This document shows positions 27,697-36,818 of a DNA stretch of 64,000 nucleotides, in pieces. This DNA is from an uncultured Lachnospiraceae bacterium. Lineage in GTDB: Bacteria > Bacillota > Clostridia > Lachnospirales > Lachnospiraceae. How positions within the stretch are numbered: the stretch's first letter is position 1; the number at the start of each line of letters is the position of its first letter. Made by a program: the position numbers and the translations under genes. The stretch covers positions 167,617 to 231,616 of the forward strand of contig CACZJL010000001.1 of NCBI GenBank assembly GCA_902781505.1, written 5' to 3'. The notes beneath the pieces are model-generated. The model was not told the DNA's origin. It saw only the letters and a list, made by a program, of their open reading frames with translations, and searched no databases.

Positions 27697-29519
27697 AGGC
27701 CACCTCCAATCTTCTTAAACGTCTCATTTTCCGAGAACGTCAGACGCATCATTTTCTTTGTAGCATGAAGAAGATACACATTTTCTTCAATTTCTGAAAC
27801 CTCTCCACCTGACTGTACACTCACCTGTTCGCCATGAGTTCGAACGATAAAATATGCAGCATCCTTAAAATTCGTGATGTGCAGGGTCACATTATTATCT
27901 CTTCTGGAGTAGAAATAATCAAGCGCCATATAAGCTCTGACATGTGCATCCGTTTCAGACATCGTCGTCATATCAAACTTTGAGAAATCTTTCCAGTAAG
28001 AGGTCAGATTACTTGAGAATACCTCTGACATATTCTGCCACTGCTCATCAGTGTTCTCAGGCCAGAATGCAGGGAGCATGTTCATGCATGTATTAGAGTA
28101 ACCAAGTGCTGTTTCCATACCGATTAAACGTAATTCATCTGTGAAAGTATGTTTCTCCGCTTCATTCGTTGCTCGAATAACCGTAGTATCTTCATCTGCA
28201 TACTCAAAGAATGGCTTTTCATCATTCTTATCGGTACCAACAACTGAAATTTTAGCGTCAAACTGAGTCGCAAGTAATTCCAGGGCTTTTGTTACATCGT
28301 TCTCTGATGTAAAAACTGTTCTGAACGGATAATTCGTATGTTCCTCCGACAAAACCTCATTAGAAGAAGCAATGATATCACTGAGTGAAGAATCGGCTCC
28401 GTGAATCAGTGAAATACCAGCCTCTGCTTTCTGTTCTCTCATTCTCTGAAGATAATAGGTCAGTACACCTATATCCGGCTTGTTCGCATCCGAGAAATCA
28501 TACTGAGCCAGTGCATAATCCGTCATATGGAACTTGCTCTGCTCTACTATTGCGCTGATAGAAGGAAGAACAATTGTCTTCTGGAAATCCGTCTGGGTTC
28601 TCGAATAAATCTGGTCCATCACAGAACCATTTTCATCACTTAAGACCGGATAATTTACAGCCATCAGAGTCTGCGCATTAACCACCGGATAAATGTCGAA
28701 GGATTTACGATTAGAATCGATGGCCTGAATGATTCCAAGCGCAATCTGCCTGTCTTCCAGATAATCACCGTTAATACAGTATAACTGCGATGTTCCGGTA
28801 CCTCGTCTCCAGATAATAGCAGGCTGCTTGTTATTATCCAAATCTCTTCCGCTTTCATCCTGCTTCAAACCAAAGGCATAAGTCTTTGTACCTGCATCCG
28901 TGATGAACCACGGCATAGACAGATTCAAATCGTTCAGCTTCTCAGACCTTTCATCAAACGATCTGTATACACGGTCTCCGCCAAGGAGGAACCCCTTCAC
29001 CAGCTCAATTCCATCAACTTCTGTCGTCCTCTCCATCTCCTGCTGTATGCCAAGAAAATAGTCAAGGTCATAATCATAAGCCAATAAATCTCTTGATTTG
29101 GCCACATCCGTAAATACCATGTCAATTCCGGCATCAGCAAACGCATTAAGAACCGTCAGGTAATCATCGACAAAACAGCTGTCATCAATAAACATCAGCC
29201 CCGGCAGGCGATTTGCATTTACCTTATAATCAGAAAGGTTCTCACAGGTTTCAAACTTCTGTCTGGTATTCGTGGCAAAGAGTCTAACATTCTGTGCCGT
29301 CTTTGAATCCGACTTTCCTACATAAACCACAAACCGCTCATTCTCTGACATTTCCGGTTCTTGAACCCAGAGGTCGCCTGAAGTATAAGCACTGTCAGAT
29401 TGATATTCATTTGTATCATAGTTATTCCAAAGATCTTTGATAAACTGTGGTGCCTGAAATAATAAAAATATAGCAGCCATCATCAGCCCGATCACCAGAA
29501 ATTCTCTCTTACTGATCAT
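27693..29519 (-). CDS. DUF2194 protein, PelA-deacetylase-like position in Pel locus
   Basis: 608 residues. A single N-terminal membrane anchor (about residues 9-25) precedes a large extracellular part. DUF2194 proteins look like polysaccharide-deacetylase-fold enzymes and occupy the PelA-deacetylase slot in Gram-positive Pel loci. A region YPVVNAQTLMAVNYP (about 293-307) sits where I would expect the first acidic catalytic motif (usually a D-D/N pair) but no aspartate pair is visible, so activity is uncertain. Overlaps both neighbours by 4 bases. De-N-acetylation of exported Pel is the inferred role; a binding or scaffolding role is the alternative. Confidence 0.75.
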   Translation of the reverse strand: MISKREFLVIGLMMAAIFLLFQAPQFIKDLWNNYDTNEYQSDSAYTSGDLWVQEPEMSENERFVVYVGKSDSKTAQNVRLFATNTRQKFETCENLSDYKVNANRLPGLMFIDDSCFVDDYLTVLNAFADAGIDMVFTDVAKSRDLLAYDYDLDYFLGIQQEMERTTEVDGIELVKGFLLGGDRVYRSFDERSEKLNDLNLSMPWFITDAGTKTYAFGLKQDESGRDLDNNKQPAIIWRRGTGTSQLYCINGDYLEDRQIALGIIQAIDSNRKSFDIYPVVNAQTLMAVNYPVLSDENGSVMDQIYSRTQTDFQKTIVLPSISAIVEQSKFHMTDYALAQYDFSDANKPDIGVLTYYLQRMREQKAEAGISLIHGADSSLSDIIASSNEVLSEEHTNYPFRTVFTSENDVTKALELLATQFDAKISVVGTDKNDEKPFFEYADEDTTVIRATNEAEKHTFTDELRLIGMETALGYSNTCMNMLPAFWPENTDEQWQNMSEVFSSNLTSYWKDFSKFDMTTMSETDAHVRAYMALDYFYSRRDNNVTLHITNFKDAAYFIVRTHGEQVSVQSGGEVSEIEENVYLLHATKKMMRLTFSENETFKKIGGGL

Positions 29520-30904
29520 CTTGCCTTAATTTCTCCAATAACAACATCATCCGTATCGGTTACATTTGCCGTCTTAATCACTTCGCCCGACTTTGTACGA
29601 AGTTCTATCGATAAACGATAATCCTGAATCTTTAGTTCCCTTGCGGGAATCGAAACAGTGTACTTTTGTGTCTGATTTTCATCTCCGGTCAGTTTGTTTA
29701 TTGCATCGCCACTCATTTTGAACTCTTTTGAAACGTCATCTGACTGGCAGAGAAGGACCACTTCTACATCCTCGTAAATCGGGGCAAATCCAACATTCTT
29801 TACATCTGCATTAACAGTGACCGAGTTCTTTAGATAGTGATATTTAACCTCACTTGTATCTACCACAAATCGATATCCAAGATGTTCAAAAATATAATAC
29901 TTTCCATCTGTTCCATCCCACACATCATCAGAATGGATCTTGAAACGAGACCATTTTTCAAATACTGTGCGATCATAATCAAGGTTAATATAAGAAGCAT
30001 GAACCTTCCTCAGATATTCGACTGATGCTTCAAAATCATTCAATGAATTGTCAATCACGACCTCTCCTCCGTTTGGAACAAATTGACACAAGTCTGACTG
30101 AAACTCAATCTCATCATCTCTTCTCCAAAGAGAGCCTGCGTCGGTATCATTCTTTGAAAGTACCCCATATGTACCCAAATCTGTTTCATTTCCAAGCATA
30201 CCATCATTAAACAGTGACAACTTTCGATAGAATCCGGTTCCTTCGCAAACACTTGATACATCCGATGACTCTGTAATGTTTCTCCAGATTGCTGGCACTC
30301 TGACAGACAGAAAAAACTTTCCATTAGTCGCATTTATAAACGTATCAGCCAAAACTTTTAAATCGTCTCCTGAATAACGACTTCCATTGCCCTCTCCCCA
30401 GTTGCCGGTAAATAATCCCTGCACGCAATATATGATATCTTCATTCTGAGTAAGAATCGGTCCAATCTGTTTCATATGCTGTTCGATAATCGCGCGGCTC
30501 ATCGGTTCAGCGAGTCCTGCTTTACCATCCCAGTCATACAGGCAACGTATCACGTAATCCTTCTTAAAGCCTCGGAGTTTTTCAAACAGGTCTCTGATTT
30601 GGTCCAGCCCCTGATCAGAAATTGCACCGGTGTTAAAATTTTTGAGATTAATTTCAATCAATGCCAGATCTGTTTCCTGATTCAGAAAATAATTATTACT
30701 GATGTCTCCGATTTCTCCGGATGTTCCATCTATGGTGAATCCCTGAATATAATATCCTCCTCTGTCAGGATTACGCAAAGAGTCTGTACTTTCAGAAAGC
30801 TTCAGATTAGTTATGGTTTTTATCCACCGATGATTCATAAACAGTACAGCTCCAACAATTAGTAACAGTAGTAAGATACCTGGTATTACCATTCTCTTTT
30901 TCAT
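29516..30904 (-). CDS. DUF4874/DUF4832 cell-surface glycosidase-like protein
   Basis: 462 residues from ATG 30904, which overlaps the upstream stop (TAATG) and has AAGGAA before it; a longer frame upstream is inside the preceding gene. N-terminal membrane anchor (about 5-21). Then DUF4874 (NPDRGGYYIQGF start, ALIEINLKNFNTGAISDQGLDQI) and DUF4832, which resemble TIM-barrel glycoside hydrolases, and a beta-sandwich tail (about 365-450). No PelA hydrolase domain is found in this operon, so this protein may trim or release the polymer. That role is inference from position and fold. Confidence 0.72.
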   Translation of the reverse strand: MKKRMVIPGILLLLLIVGAVLFMNHRWIKTITNLKLSESTDSLRNPDRGGYYIQGFTIDGTSGEIGDISNNYFLNQETDLALIEINLKNFNTGAISDQGLDQIRDLFEKLRGFKKDYVIRCLYDWDGKAGLAEPMSRAIIEQHMKQIGPILTQNEDIIYCVQGLFTGNWGEGNGSRYSGDDLKVLADTFINATNGKFFLSVRVPAIWRNITESSDVSSVCEGTGFYRKLSLFNDGMLGNETDLGTYGVLSKNDTDAGSLWRRDDEIEFQSDLCQFVPNGGEVVIDNSLNDFEASVEYLRKVHASYINLDYDRTVFEKWSRFKIHSDDVWDGTDGKYYIFEHLGYRFVVDTSEVKYHYLKNSVTVNADVKNVGFAPIYEDVEVVLLCQSDDVSKEFKMSGDAINKLTGDENQTQKYTVSIPARELKIQDYRLSIELRTKSGEVIKTANVTDTDDVVIGEIKAR

Positions 30905-33333
30905 TAATAGTTCCTTTTTACTTCCAGTCCAAGACGATTCAGGCTGTTCATGCTCTGCTTGATAGCAAAGCAAAGAAAATCCTCATCTTCATATATTATA
31001 TGACCGTCATTCGGATATACTTTTTGAAAATCCTCAATCCAGTGATACGCTTTTGATTCAAGAATTTCTCTTGAATCGAGTGCTGACGCAGCTTTTGAAT
31101 TTCCTGTTGAAAAAATCAAATCAGCCTGAGCTTTTTCCTCACTTATTTCACCATGTTCAATTGTCGAGTGTTCGTAAGCTACCGGATATTTCTGAAGTGC
31201 AATCCATGCCGGCCCTTCAAAATAATAAGACTGTGCATACTTGATTGGTTTCTTTTCAACATATAAAAAAACATATTCCGTAGGAATAGAGTAATTTCCC
31301 TGCATGGATATATTTAAATCAAATGTAAGCAGTTCTTCATGGTATCCCTTACCATAAATCTGATACAATTCGTCAGTTGTTGAGACAATAGTGAAATGAT
31401 CCTTTTCAATTGTGTTAACAATACGATTGGTCAGATTGACCACTGAGGGATATCTGGTCAGCTCATAATAAAGATATCCATGATACGTTCCGGTCACAGC
31501 TTCTGCTGAGACAATGGAAATCATCAATCCGACAATTGAAACGGAAATTACAGCAGGCGAAACCTTCCACTGTAACTTGTTCACAATTCCTTTCATCATG
31601 CAGATGCATATATCTGCCACTGTTACAAGCGATGTAATCAACAATACCCGTTCTGTAGAACACAGTCTTGAACCTGCAACAATTTCCGGCAGTCCAATCA
31701 ATGGGGCCGCATAAATAAACATTACCAGATAAGCGGCTGCGACAACCGAACAGTAACCATTCCAACAATCCAACCAGTTTCTGAATCGATTGTCTTTTTT
31801 TATCACTCCTGCTACCCGTATCACAATATTTATAACGAAGAGCACGGTCATAATAAGAGCCATCGAAAGCCAGAGAAATCTTGCACGCAAACCAAGATAC
31901 AACGTTGCAAAGCCAGACTGATACAGGCCCTCAATCACGAACCTTTGCCATAACTTCTGCAGTTTAGCTGTTAAAGAGTTTTTTTGCTGATATGTTGTTC
32001 CGGTATTCACAGGTACACCACTGGTTGAAGCAGAATTGTCGGTATTTTCAGATTCTTCAAAAGCATTATTATTAGCAGCTGCCGTAGAATCTGTATTTGC
32101 TTCCGGAACTGTAACCACCTCCTGCTTTACTGTTCGGCCTTCTTTGGTTCCGGAACCCTTAATGATATTCATAGCCCATGTGAGCGAGCCCTGCAGAGGA
32201 TAACCGGCCGCAAGAGCTGTTCCCATCGGTGCTACAGCAATAACAAAACCTAAGATTACTGAGGCCAGTAACGGAAAGAAATATCGTGGTCTGAATACCT
32301 TCGTTGCATAAAACAAAGCAACCGGAATGCAGATAAACACAGCCATGATCGTGACATAAAAATGAATGGCAATTGAAGCTGCAATGGAGAGCATAAACAA
32401 AAACAGGTCTTCATTCCAGTACAATCGGGATTTCTTTCCGTTTCGTTTTGTCTTAAATCCTCCGTATTTTAAGAATCTCAGAAGATAGGCAGCACATAAG
32501 AATTCCGCAAATAGTGCATATTCCTGGGGTAATGTCCATTGAAGTCTCGACATTCCAAAGATTTCATCTACCACCTGTGAATCCAGCGTCAGAAAAATCA
32601 AAAGAACCACATGTGGCATAAATCTGCTTTTTGTAATTTCTTTTACAAAAAGATAGATAGAAATCATCAGTGTTGCCATATGAATTCCGCCTGCAAAAAG
32701 CACCAGCGAATACAGCGAAACTCCAAACATGGCATGTTGAACATAAATGATACAGTGCATCGCTTCCGGATAAATGCCATCATAAAAGATTTTATTTTCT
32801 ACAAGACCTGAAATCCATTGAAGATGCACATACTGATCACCAAATCCAAATGATTGCACCTGAAAAGCTCCATAATTCAGATATACCATTCCATATGCAA
32901 CGATAACCAGAAGAAGGATATACGAAAAACGGCTCGTTGCGAATTCATTTTTAACAAATGTTCCAATCTTCTTAATCTGATTCCTCAGCTTTGACAAACA
33001 CAAAAGTATGAAAGATTTTCTTCCTATCGTTCCTTCAATCAGCCTTCGTACATATTTAAACGATTCTCCACGATCCCCGAAATTACGGAATAGCTGGATC
33101 AAAAAGACACCGAACATGAAAAGAAAAATCAATTCAGAACTCAACAGATGAACTAATCCCAGTCCAAGTACCAGTGTATTGATAAATATCACCATTCCAA
33201 GAGAGCAGAATCCAAATCGGTAAGTTCTGCTCCTGTTTTTCAAATGACGATAAAACACAACCTGTGACCACACAAACATAATGAAGCCATAGCTGACAGC
33301 TGTTAGTATGAATTGTTCAATCCAGTATGCCAT
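30904..33333 (-). CDS. Large polytopic membrane protein of the Pel operon (GT-C-like)
   Basis: 809 residues with about 14 hydrophobic segments and a soluble C-terminal part (about 640-809). An acidic, Ser/Thr/Asn-rich low-complexity linker occupies about 395-455 (ESENTDNSAST). The layout, with an early extracytoplasmic loop containing FGFGDQYVHLQW, recalls GT-C glycosyltransferases or polymerase-like proteins, but no family is certain. Located between PelE-like and DUF4832 genes and coupled to the latter, it probably acts in polymer assembly or modification at the membrane. Function not established. Confidence 0.7.
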   Translation of the reverse strand: MAYWIEQFILTAVSYGFIMFVWSQVVFYRHLKNRSRTYRFGFCSLGMVIFINTLVLGLGLVHLLSSELIFLFMFGVFLIQLFRNFGDRGESFKYVRRLIEGTIGRKSFILLCLSKLRNQIKKIGTFVKNEFATSRFSYILLLVIVAYGMVYLNYGAFQVQSFGFGDQYVHLQWISGLVENKIFYDGIYPEAMHCIIYVQHAMFGVSLYSLVLFAGGIHMATLMISIYLFVKEITKSRFMPHVVLLIFLTLDSQVVDEIFGMSRLQWTLPQEYALFAEFLCAAYLLRFLKYGGFKTKRNGKKSRLYWNEDLFLFMLSIAASIAIHFYVTIMAVFICIPVALFYATKVFRPRYFFPLLASVILGFVIAVAPMGTALAAGYPLQGSLTWAMNIIKGSGTKEGRTVKQEVVTVPEANTDSTAAANNNAFEESENTDNSASTSGVPVNTGTTYQQKNSLTAKLQKLWQRFVIEGLYQSGFATLYLGLRARFLWLSMALIMTVLFVINIVIRVAGVIKKDNRFRNWLDCWNGYCSVVAAAYLVMFIYAAPLIGLPEIVAGSRLCSTERVLLITSLVTVADICICMMKGIVNKLQWKVSPAVISVSIVGLMISIVSAEAVTGTYHGYLYYELTRYPSVVNLTNRIVNTIEKDHFTIVSTTDELYQIYGKGYHEELLTFDLNISMQGNYSIPTEYVFLYVEKKPIKYAQSYYFEGPAWIALQKYPVAYEHSTIEHGEISEEKAQADLIFSTGNSKAASALDSREILESKAYHWIEDFQKVYPNDGHIIYEDEDFLCFAIKQSMNSLNRLGLEVKRNY

Positions 33334-33353
33334 AACCGGCTCCTTTCCGTTTA

Positions 33354-34271
33354 TTACGGATGTTCGAAGGTCCTGATCAACTCCAGCGTGTCATGATCAA
33401 TTACCACATCCGAATGTTTTAAAGCATCCAGCTCTTCAAAGAATGCTTCCCGCTCTCCTCTTGCAAAATAATACTTCAATGCAATGGTATAACTGGCCAG
33501 TGCATTAGAATATAGCTCCTTCGCTCGTTGCATCCAGATAAAGGCCTTTTCATACTCTTCCGACTGAATCAGGAAAACAGCAGCAGTTTCCAATTCATAT
33601 GACATCAGATTGTCCTGCTCATACAGATAAGTTGCCATTTCATCTAACATACAAACATAAGATTTTTGTTCAATCGATGAAAGAACCTTCTGATCAAGCA
33701 CCACCTTCAGACACTGAATTAAATCTCTTGCATCCTCACACCGATGTATCGGATTTTTATCGAGTAAAAACTGCTGATACAGTTTGTGTGCATTGTCTCT
33801 GAAATCATTTAATGCATCCTGTAATACGGAGGCTCCATAGTGTGATACCTCTGAATCTTCACTATTTAAAGCAAGCGCAATGGTTGAAAGCGAATGGGAA
33901 ATATCGCGGCGAACGATTTCCATCACCAGTTCCCTGGTTCTTTGTTTATCAGTAACTGCAATAGCCTCTTCAAGGGAAACCAGATTTCTCTCTCTTTCCT
34001 CATCCGCTTTTGAATAACTTTTTGTCTTGGTTTTACTGAAGATGACATCTTCAAGATCAACCGGCGAGCGAAACATTGCGCCGTATACTATCCAACCAAG
34101 AAGAAAATAGGCCGGTCCCAGAATCGGGCACAACAGCATCACAAGCGCGTTCATTAACGTTACCGCCCGCTGCTTTTTTAAGACAAAAAATCGAACCAAA
34201 GTATAAATCAATACCAATAAGGTATTCATAGTCAGGACATGTAGGAAGATTCTGACAGAATAATCATCCAT
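33354..34271 (-). CDS. pelE: PelE-like membrane/TPR protein
   Basis: 305 residues. Two N-terminal membrane helices (about 10-28 and 36-64) are followed by a cytosolic alpha-helical region with TPR-like repeats (about 95-295, e.g. EYEKAFIWMQRAKELYSNALASYTIALKYY). PelE is the small helical partner of PelD in the inner-membrane synthase complex, and the gene directly follows PelD here with 1 base between them. Identification rests on topology, repeats and position, because PelE sequences diverge strongly. Confidence 0.8.
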   Translation of the reverse strand: MDDYSVRIFLHVLTMNTLLVLIYTLVRFFVLKKQRAVTLMNALVMLLCPILGPAYFLLGWIVYGAMFRSPVDLEDVIFSKTKTKSYSKADEERERNLVSLEEAIAVTDKQRTRELVMEIVRRDISHSLSTIALALNSEDSEVSHYGASVLQDALNDFRDNAHKLYQQFLLDKNPIHRCEDARDLIQCLKVVLDQKVLSSIEQKSYVCMLDEMATYLYEQDNLMSYELETAAVFLIQSEEYEKAFIWMQRAKELYSNALASYTIALKYYFARGEREAFFEELDALKHSDVVIDHDTLELIRTFEHP

Positions 34272-34272
34272 C

Positions 34273-36552
34273 TTATCCCTCCTTTAAGGAGCACTCAAAC
34301 CCGCGCTCCGCAAGTCTTTCAAGTACGATTCCCGCACTTTTCTTATCTGTATTGGTAAGCAGAATATAAAGTCCCGTGTCTTCACCGATACCCAGATAAT
34401 CTTCCATTCTGAGAGATTTCTGAAGTTCACCCTTAAATGCACGTTCTTTGGCATCTTCGCCCTTCACTTCAATCAGGGAGTAAATCGTAAGGTTTCTCTT
34501 CTGTGCATTCTGAAAAGCATGAAGAATCGTCTCGTAGCTCTCAGTTGTCAGTACTCTCGAATCTCTGACAAAGCGATCATCTTCTAAGGCTTCCAGATAT
34601 TTTCTCGCACGGTTAACCGAATCTCTGATCAACAGACTGACAACGGACAGAAGATTTGAGGTGCCAAGCGTCATCCGCTCCCATGGCACATCCCAGACCA
34701 TAATAATCGCATCAATCCGTCCATCATTAAAAATAGCATTTGCCATCATCGGATAACGCTCGTCTAATGAACGGTTGATAAATACTCTTTGATTACTGAT
34801 ATCTTCATACATTCTGCCAAGTGTCTTATACTGCACGGACTTTCCCAAAGACCTGGCCCTTGGAGAAGTCGACGCAAACAATCTGGCAAATTTTTCATTA
34901 TTCACGGTATAGATCGATACATCATTACAGTGCAGGATATCTTCTACAATCTGTGCTGCGTAGAACAAAACCTCTTCTGAGGAATACTGATCCAGTTTTG
35001 AGACAACCTCATAAATCTTACCGACACTGTCAGATTGTGTAATAACCTGCGTTTCAAGCGCATCTTTGACTCGAATATTCGAAGAATTAATGTCTTTAAT
35101 ATCCGATAACTGCTCCTGCATATAGGAATGATCTTCCTTTGATTCCACACGCATTTGCTTCAGCTGATCACGCATAAATCCGACAACCAGTCCTAGGATG
35201 AACAGCTGTGCAATCCAGACATAGGTATTGTAATCAAGCAGTACATCAAATCCCGTTCTGTCATACATCTGTCGAAATACGTAACCGACACTTGCAAGCA
35301 TCGCAGATACGATTGCCTGCTGCTGACCATGCACAATAGCAAAAAGCAGAACGTAGAGAAGGTAAAAATCCAGTCTGCTGAAGTAGGTCGAGTCCGTCGC
35401 GCGGTTATTCAGCATAAAGAACGGAATAAAGAAGATAAAGTTTTCGGCAAATGGAACAGCCGCTCTTACAAACCAGCCAAATTTATCCTGTGCTCTTTTG
35501 AACAGCGATTTCTTCTCTGTTCTGTCATAGAGAAAAACATCTTTGTGATTATACATGTAATCAATGATTTCAGCCAGTTTGACCTTTAATGTACTGTTTC
35601 GATTAATGCCAAATTCAGCCTCATATCTTGCATGCGACAGGACAACCTTCTGCTGTTCTTTATCACTGACATAAACTTCTGTATCCTTGATTTCATCCGC
35701 AATATGAATCGTTGAAATCGCATCCGGATCTGAGTTAGAAGCACGATGTACCTTCTCGTTCAGCTTTGCCAGTTCATCAAGTTCCTTTTCCCTGCAGCCT
35801 TTCTTAATCAAATCTGCAAGTTCCGTAGATGAAATCTCTTCTCCGGAAGAAATATTATATAATCCTTCTTCGATATTTTTTGAAAAAGCCGCCTTGTAAA
35901 TAAAAAACACGGCATCTGAGTCAAAAAGTGGAGAATAAACGGTACCGGCTGACGTGTGGATTCTGTGATCTCTCATACAATCCAGAACCATTTGTGTAAC
36001 CGGACTCTCTATATCTTTGATATTCTTTGGAATGCCGTAAAGGCCTCCAATTCGAAAAGTCACGACATCCAGATTTCTGTTATTACGGTAACTCAGGGCA
36101 AGATTTTCACCCTGTGCGATTGCAAGACTTTTGTAACTGCCCTGCTCACTTTCGTCCTCTTCCGTCAGAGGAGCACTGTGAAATCCCTTAAATACCTCAT
36201 CAGAAGACAAGTAAATAAAGCGCCCTTTCTTTCTGGTTGAATAAGCCATCAAAAGATTGATAACTCCAGAAACAAAGCGCACGGATTCCTGTTCTTCGGT
36301 GCGTTCATTATCCCATTTATATCCGGAATCAAAAGCACCCATAAATATCGTCACATCCGGATCAACACTTTCAAAGACTTCATTTAAGACCTGTGCTGTA
36401 TAGGAGAAATCATATCGTTCAAATACGTGTTCATAGCGTTCTGTGCGATATTTACTTCCTGTGAGCAGATAGACCCGATGTCCTTCCTTGTTCATCCGAA
36501 GAATCAGCTGATTCATCAGGTGGTTTGAACCACCCACTAATAACACCTTCAT
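34273..36552 (-). CDS. pelD: SDR-PelD fusion: c-di-GMP receptor of the Pel synthase
   Basis: 759 residues. Residues 1-330 are an NAD-epimerase-like SDR domain (LLVGGSNHL, YLSSDEVF), but the YxxxK pair reads YKSLA and the glycine motif is degenerate, so catalysis is unlikely. About four membrane helices (370-470) follow, then a coiled coil, a GAF domain (520-650) and a degenerate GGDEF domain. There the I-site RxxD is intact (RMED, residues 715-718), five residues before EDTGL, which replaces GGDEF. This is the Pseudomonas PelD pattern: c-di-GMP binding without synthesis. The gene starts 3 bases after the PqqD gene. Confidence 0.88.
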   Translation of the reverse strand: MKVLLVGGSNHLMNQLILRMNKEGHRVYLLTGSKYRTERYEHVFERYDFSYTAQVLNEVFESVDPDVTIFMGAFDSGYKWDNERTEEQESVRFVSGVINLLMAYSTRKKGRFIYLSSDEVFKGFHSAPLTEEDESEQGSYKSLAIAQGENLALSYRNNRNLDVVTFRIGGLYGIPKNIKDIESPVTQMVLDCMRDHRIHTSAGTVYSPLFDSDAVFFIYKAAFSKNIEEGLYNISSGEEISSTELADLIKKGCREKELDELAKLNEKVHRASNSDPDAISTIHIADEIKDTEVYVSDKEQQKVVLSHARYEAEFGINRNSTLKVKLAEIIDYMYNHKDVFLYDRTEKKSLFKRAQDKFGWFVRAAVPFAENFIFFIPFFMLNNRATDSTYFSRLDFYLLYVLLFAIVHGQQQAIVSAMLASVGYVFRQMYDRTGFDVLLDYNTYVWIAQLFILGLVVGFMRDQLKQMRVESKEDHSYMQEQLSDIKDINSSNIRVKDALETQVITQSDSVGKIYEVVSKLDQYSSEEVLFYAAQIVEDILHCNDVSIYTVNNEKFARLFASTSPRARSLGKSVQYKTLGRMYEDISNQRVFINRSLDERYPMMANAIFNDGRIDAIIMVWDVPWERMTLGTSNLLSVVSLLIRDSVNRARKYLEALEDDRFVRDSRVLTTESYETILHAFQNAQKRNLTIYSLIEVKGEDAKERAFKGELQKSLRMEDYLGIGEDTGLYILLTNTDKKSAGIVLERLAERGFECSLKEG

Positions 36553-36555
36553 ACA

Positions 36556-36813
36556 TCACCTCGCAAAGTGTTCTCTCACCTTGCACACAAACTCATCGAT
36601 ATCCTGAATAACTTCATTCCTGTCCAGTTCCTCGCCATCCGCAATTTCTGAACAGATTTCATCTGAAGTTCTCCCCCGACTGTACAAATCGAAAATTTGC
36701 GCTCCTGTTTCATTGATTTCAAGAGGAGGTATGTATTTTCTTTCCTTCTGGTTTATATCAACCAGAAAGTAAGCCCCCGCCGCTTTACGCATCACAATAC
36801 CATCCATTTTCAT
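36556..36813 (-). CDS. Stand-alone PqqD-family protein
   Basis: 85 residues, PqqD-like recognition domain: the IPPLEINETGAQIFDLYSRGRT block (about 29-50) matches the family pattern (L-N-x-T-A-x-x-I-W-x-L), followed by two helices. PqqD proteins bind leader peptides of ribosomal natural-product precursors and hand them to modifying enzymes. It is the second gene of the Pel operon, squeezed between GT2 and PelD with spacings of 5 and 3 bases. No radical-SAM partner is in this window. A leader-bearing peptide family is encoded about 16 kb downstream. Confidence 0.82.
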   Translation of the reverse strand: MKMDGIVMRKAAGAYFLVDINQKERKYIPPLEINETGAQIFDLYSRGRTSDEICSEIADGEELDRNEVIQDIDEFVCKVREHFAR

Positions 36814-36818
36814 TCCAG

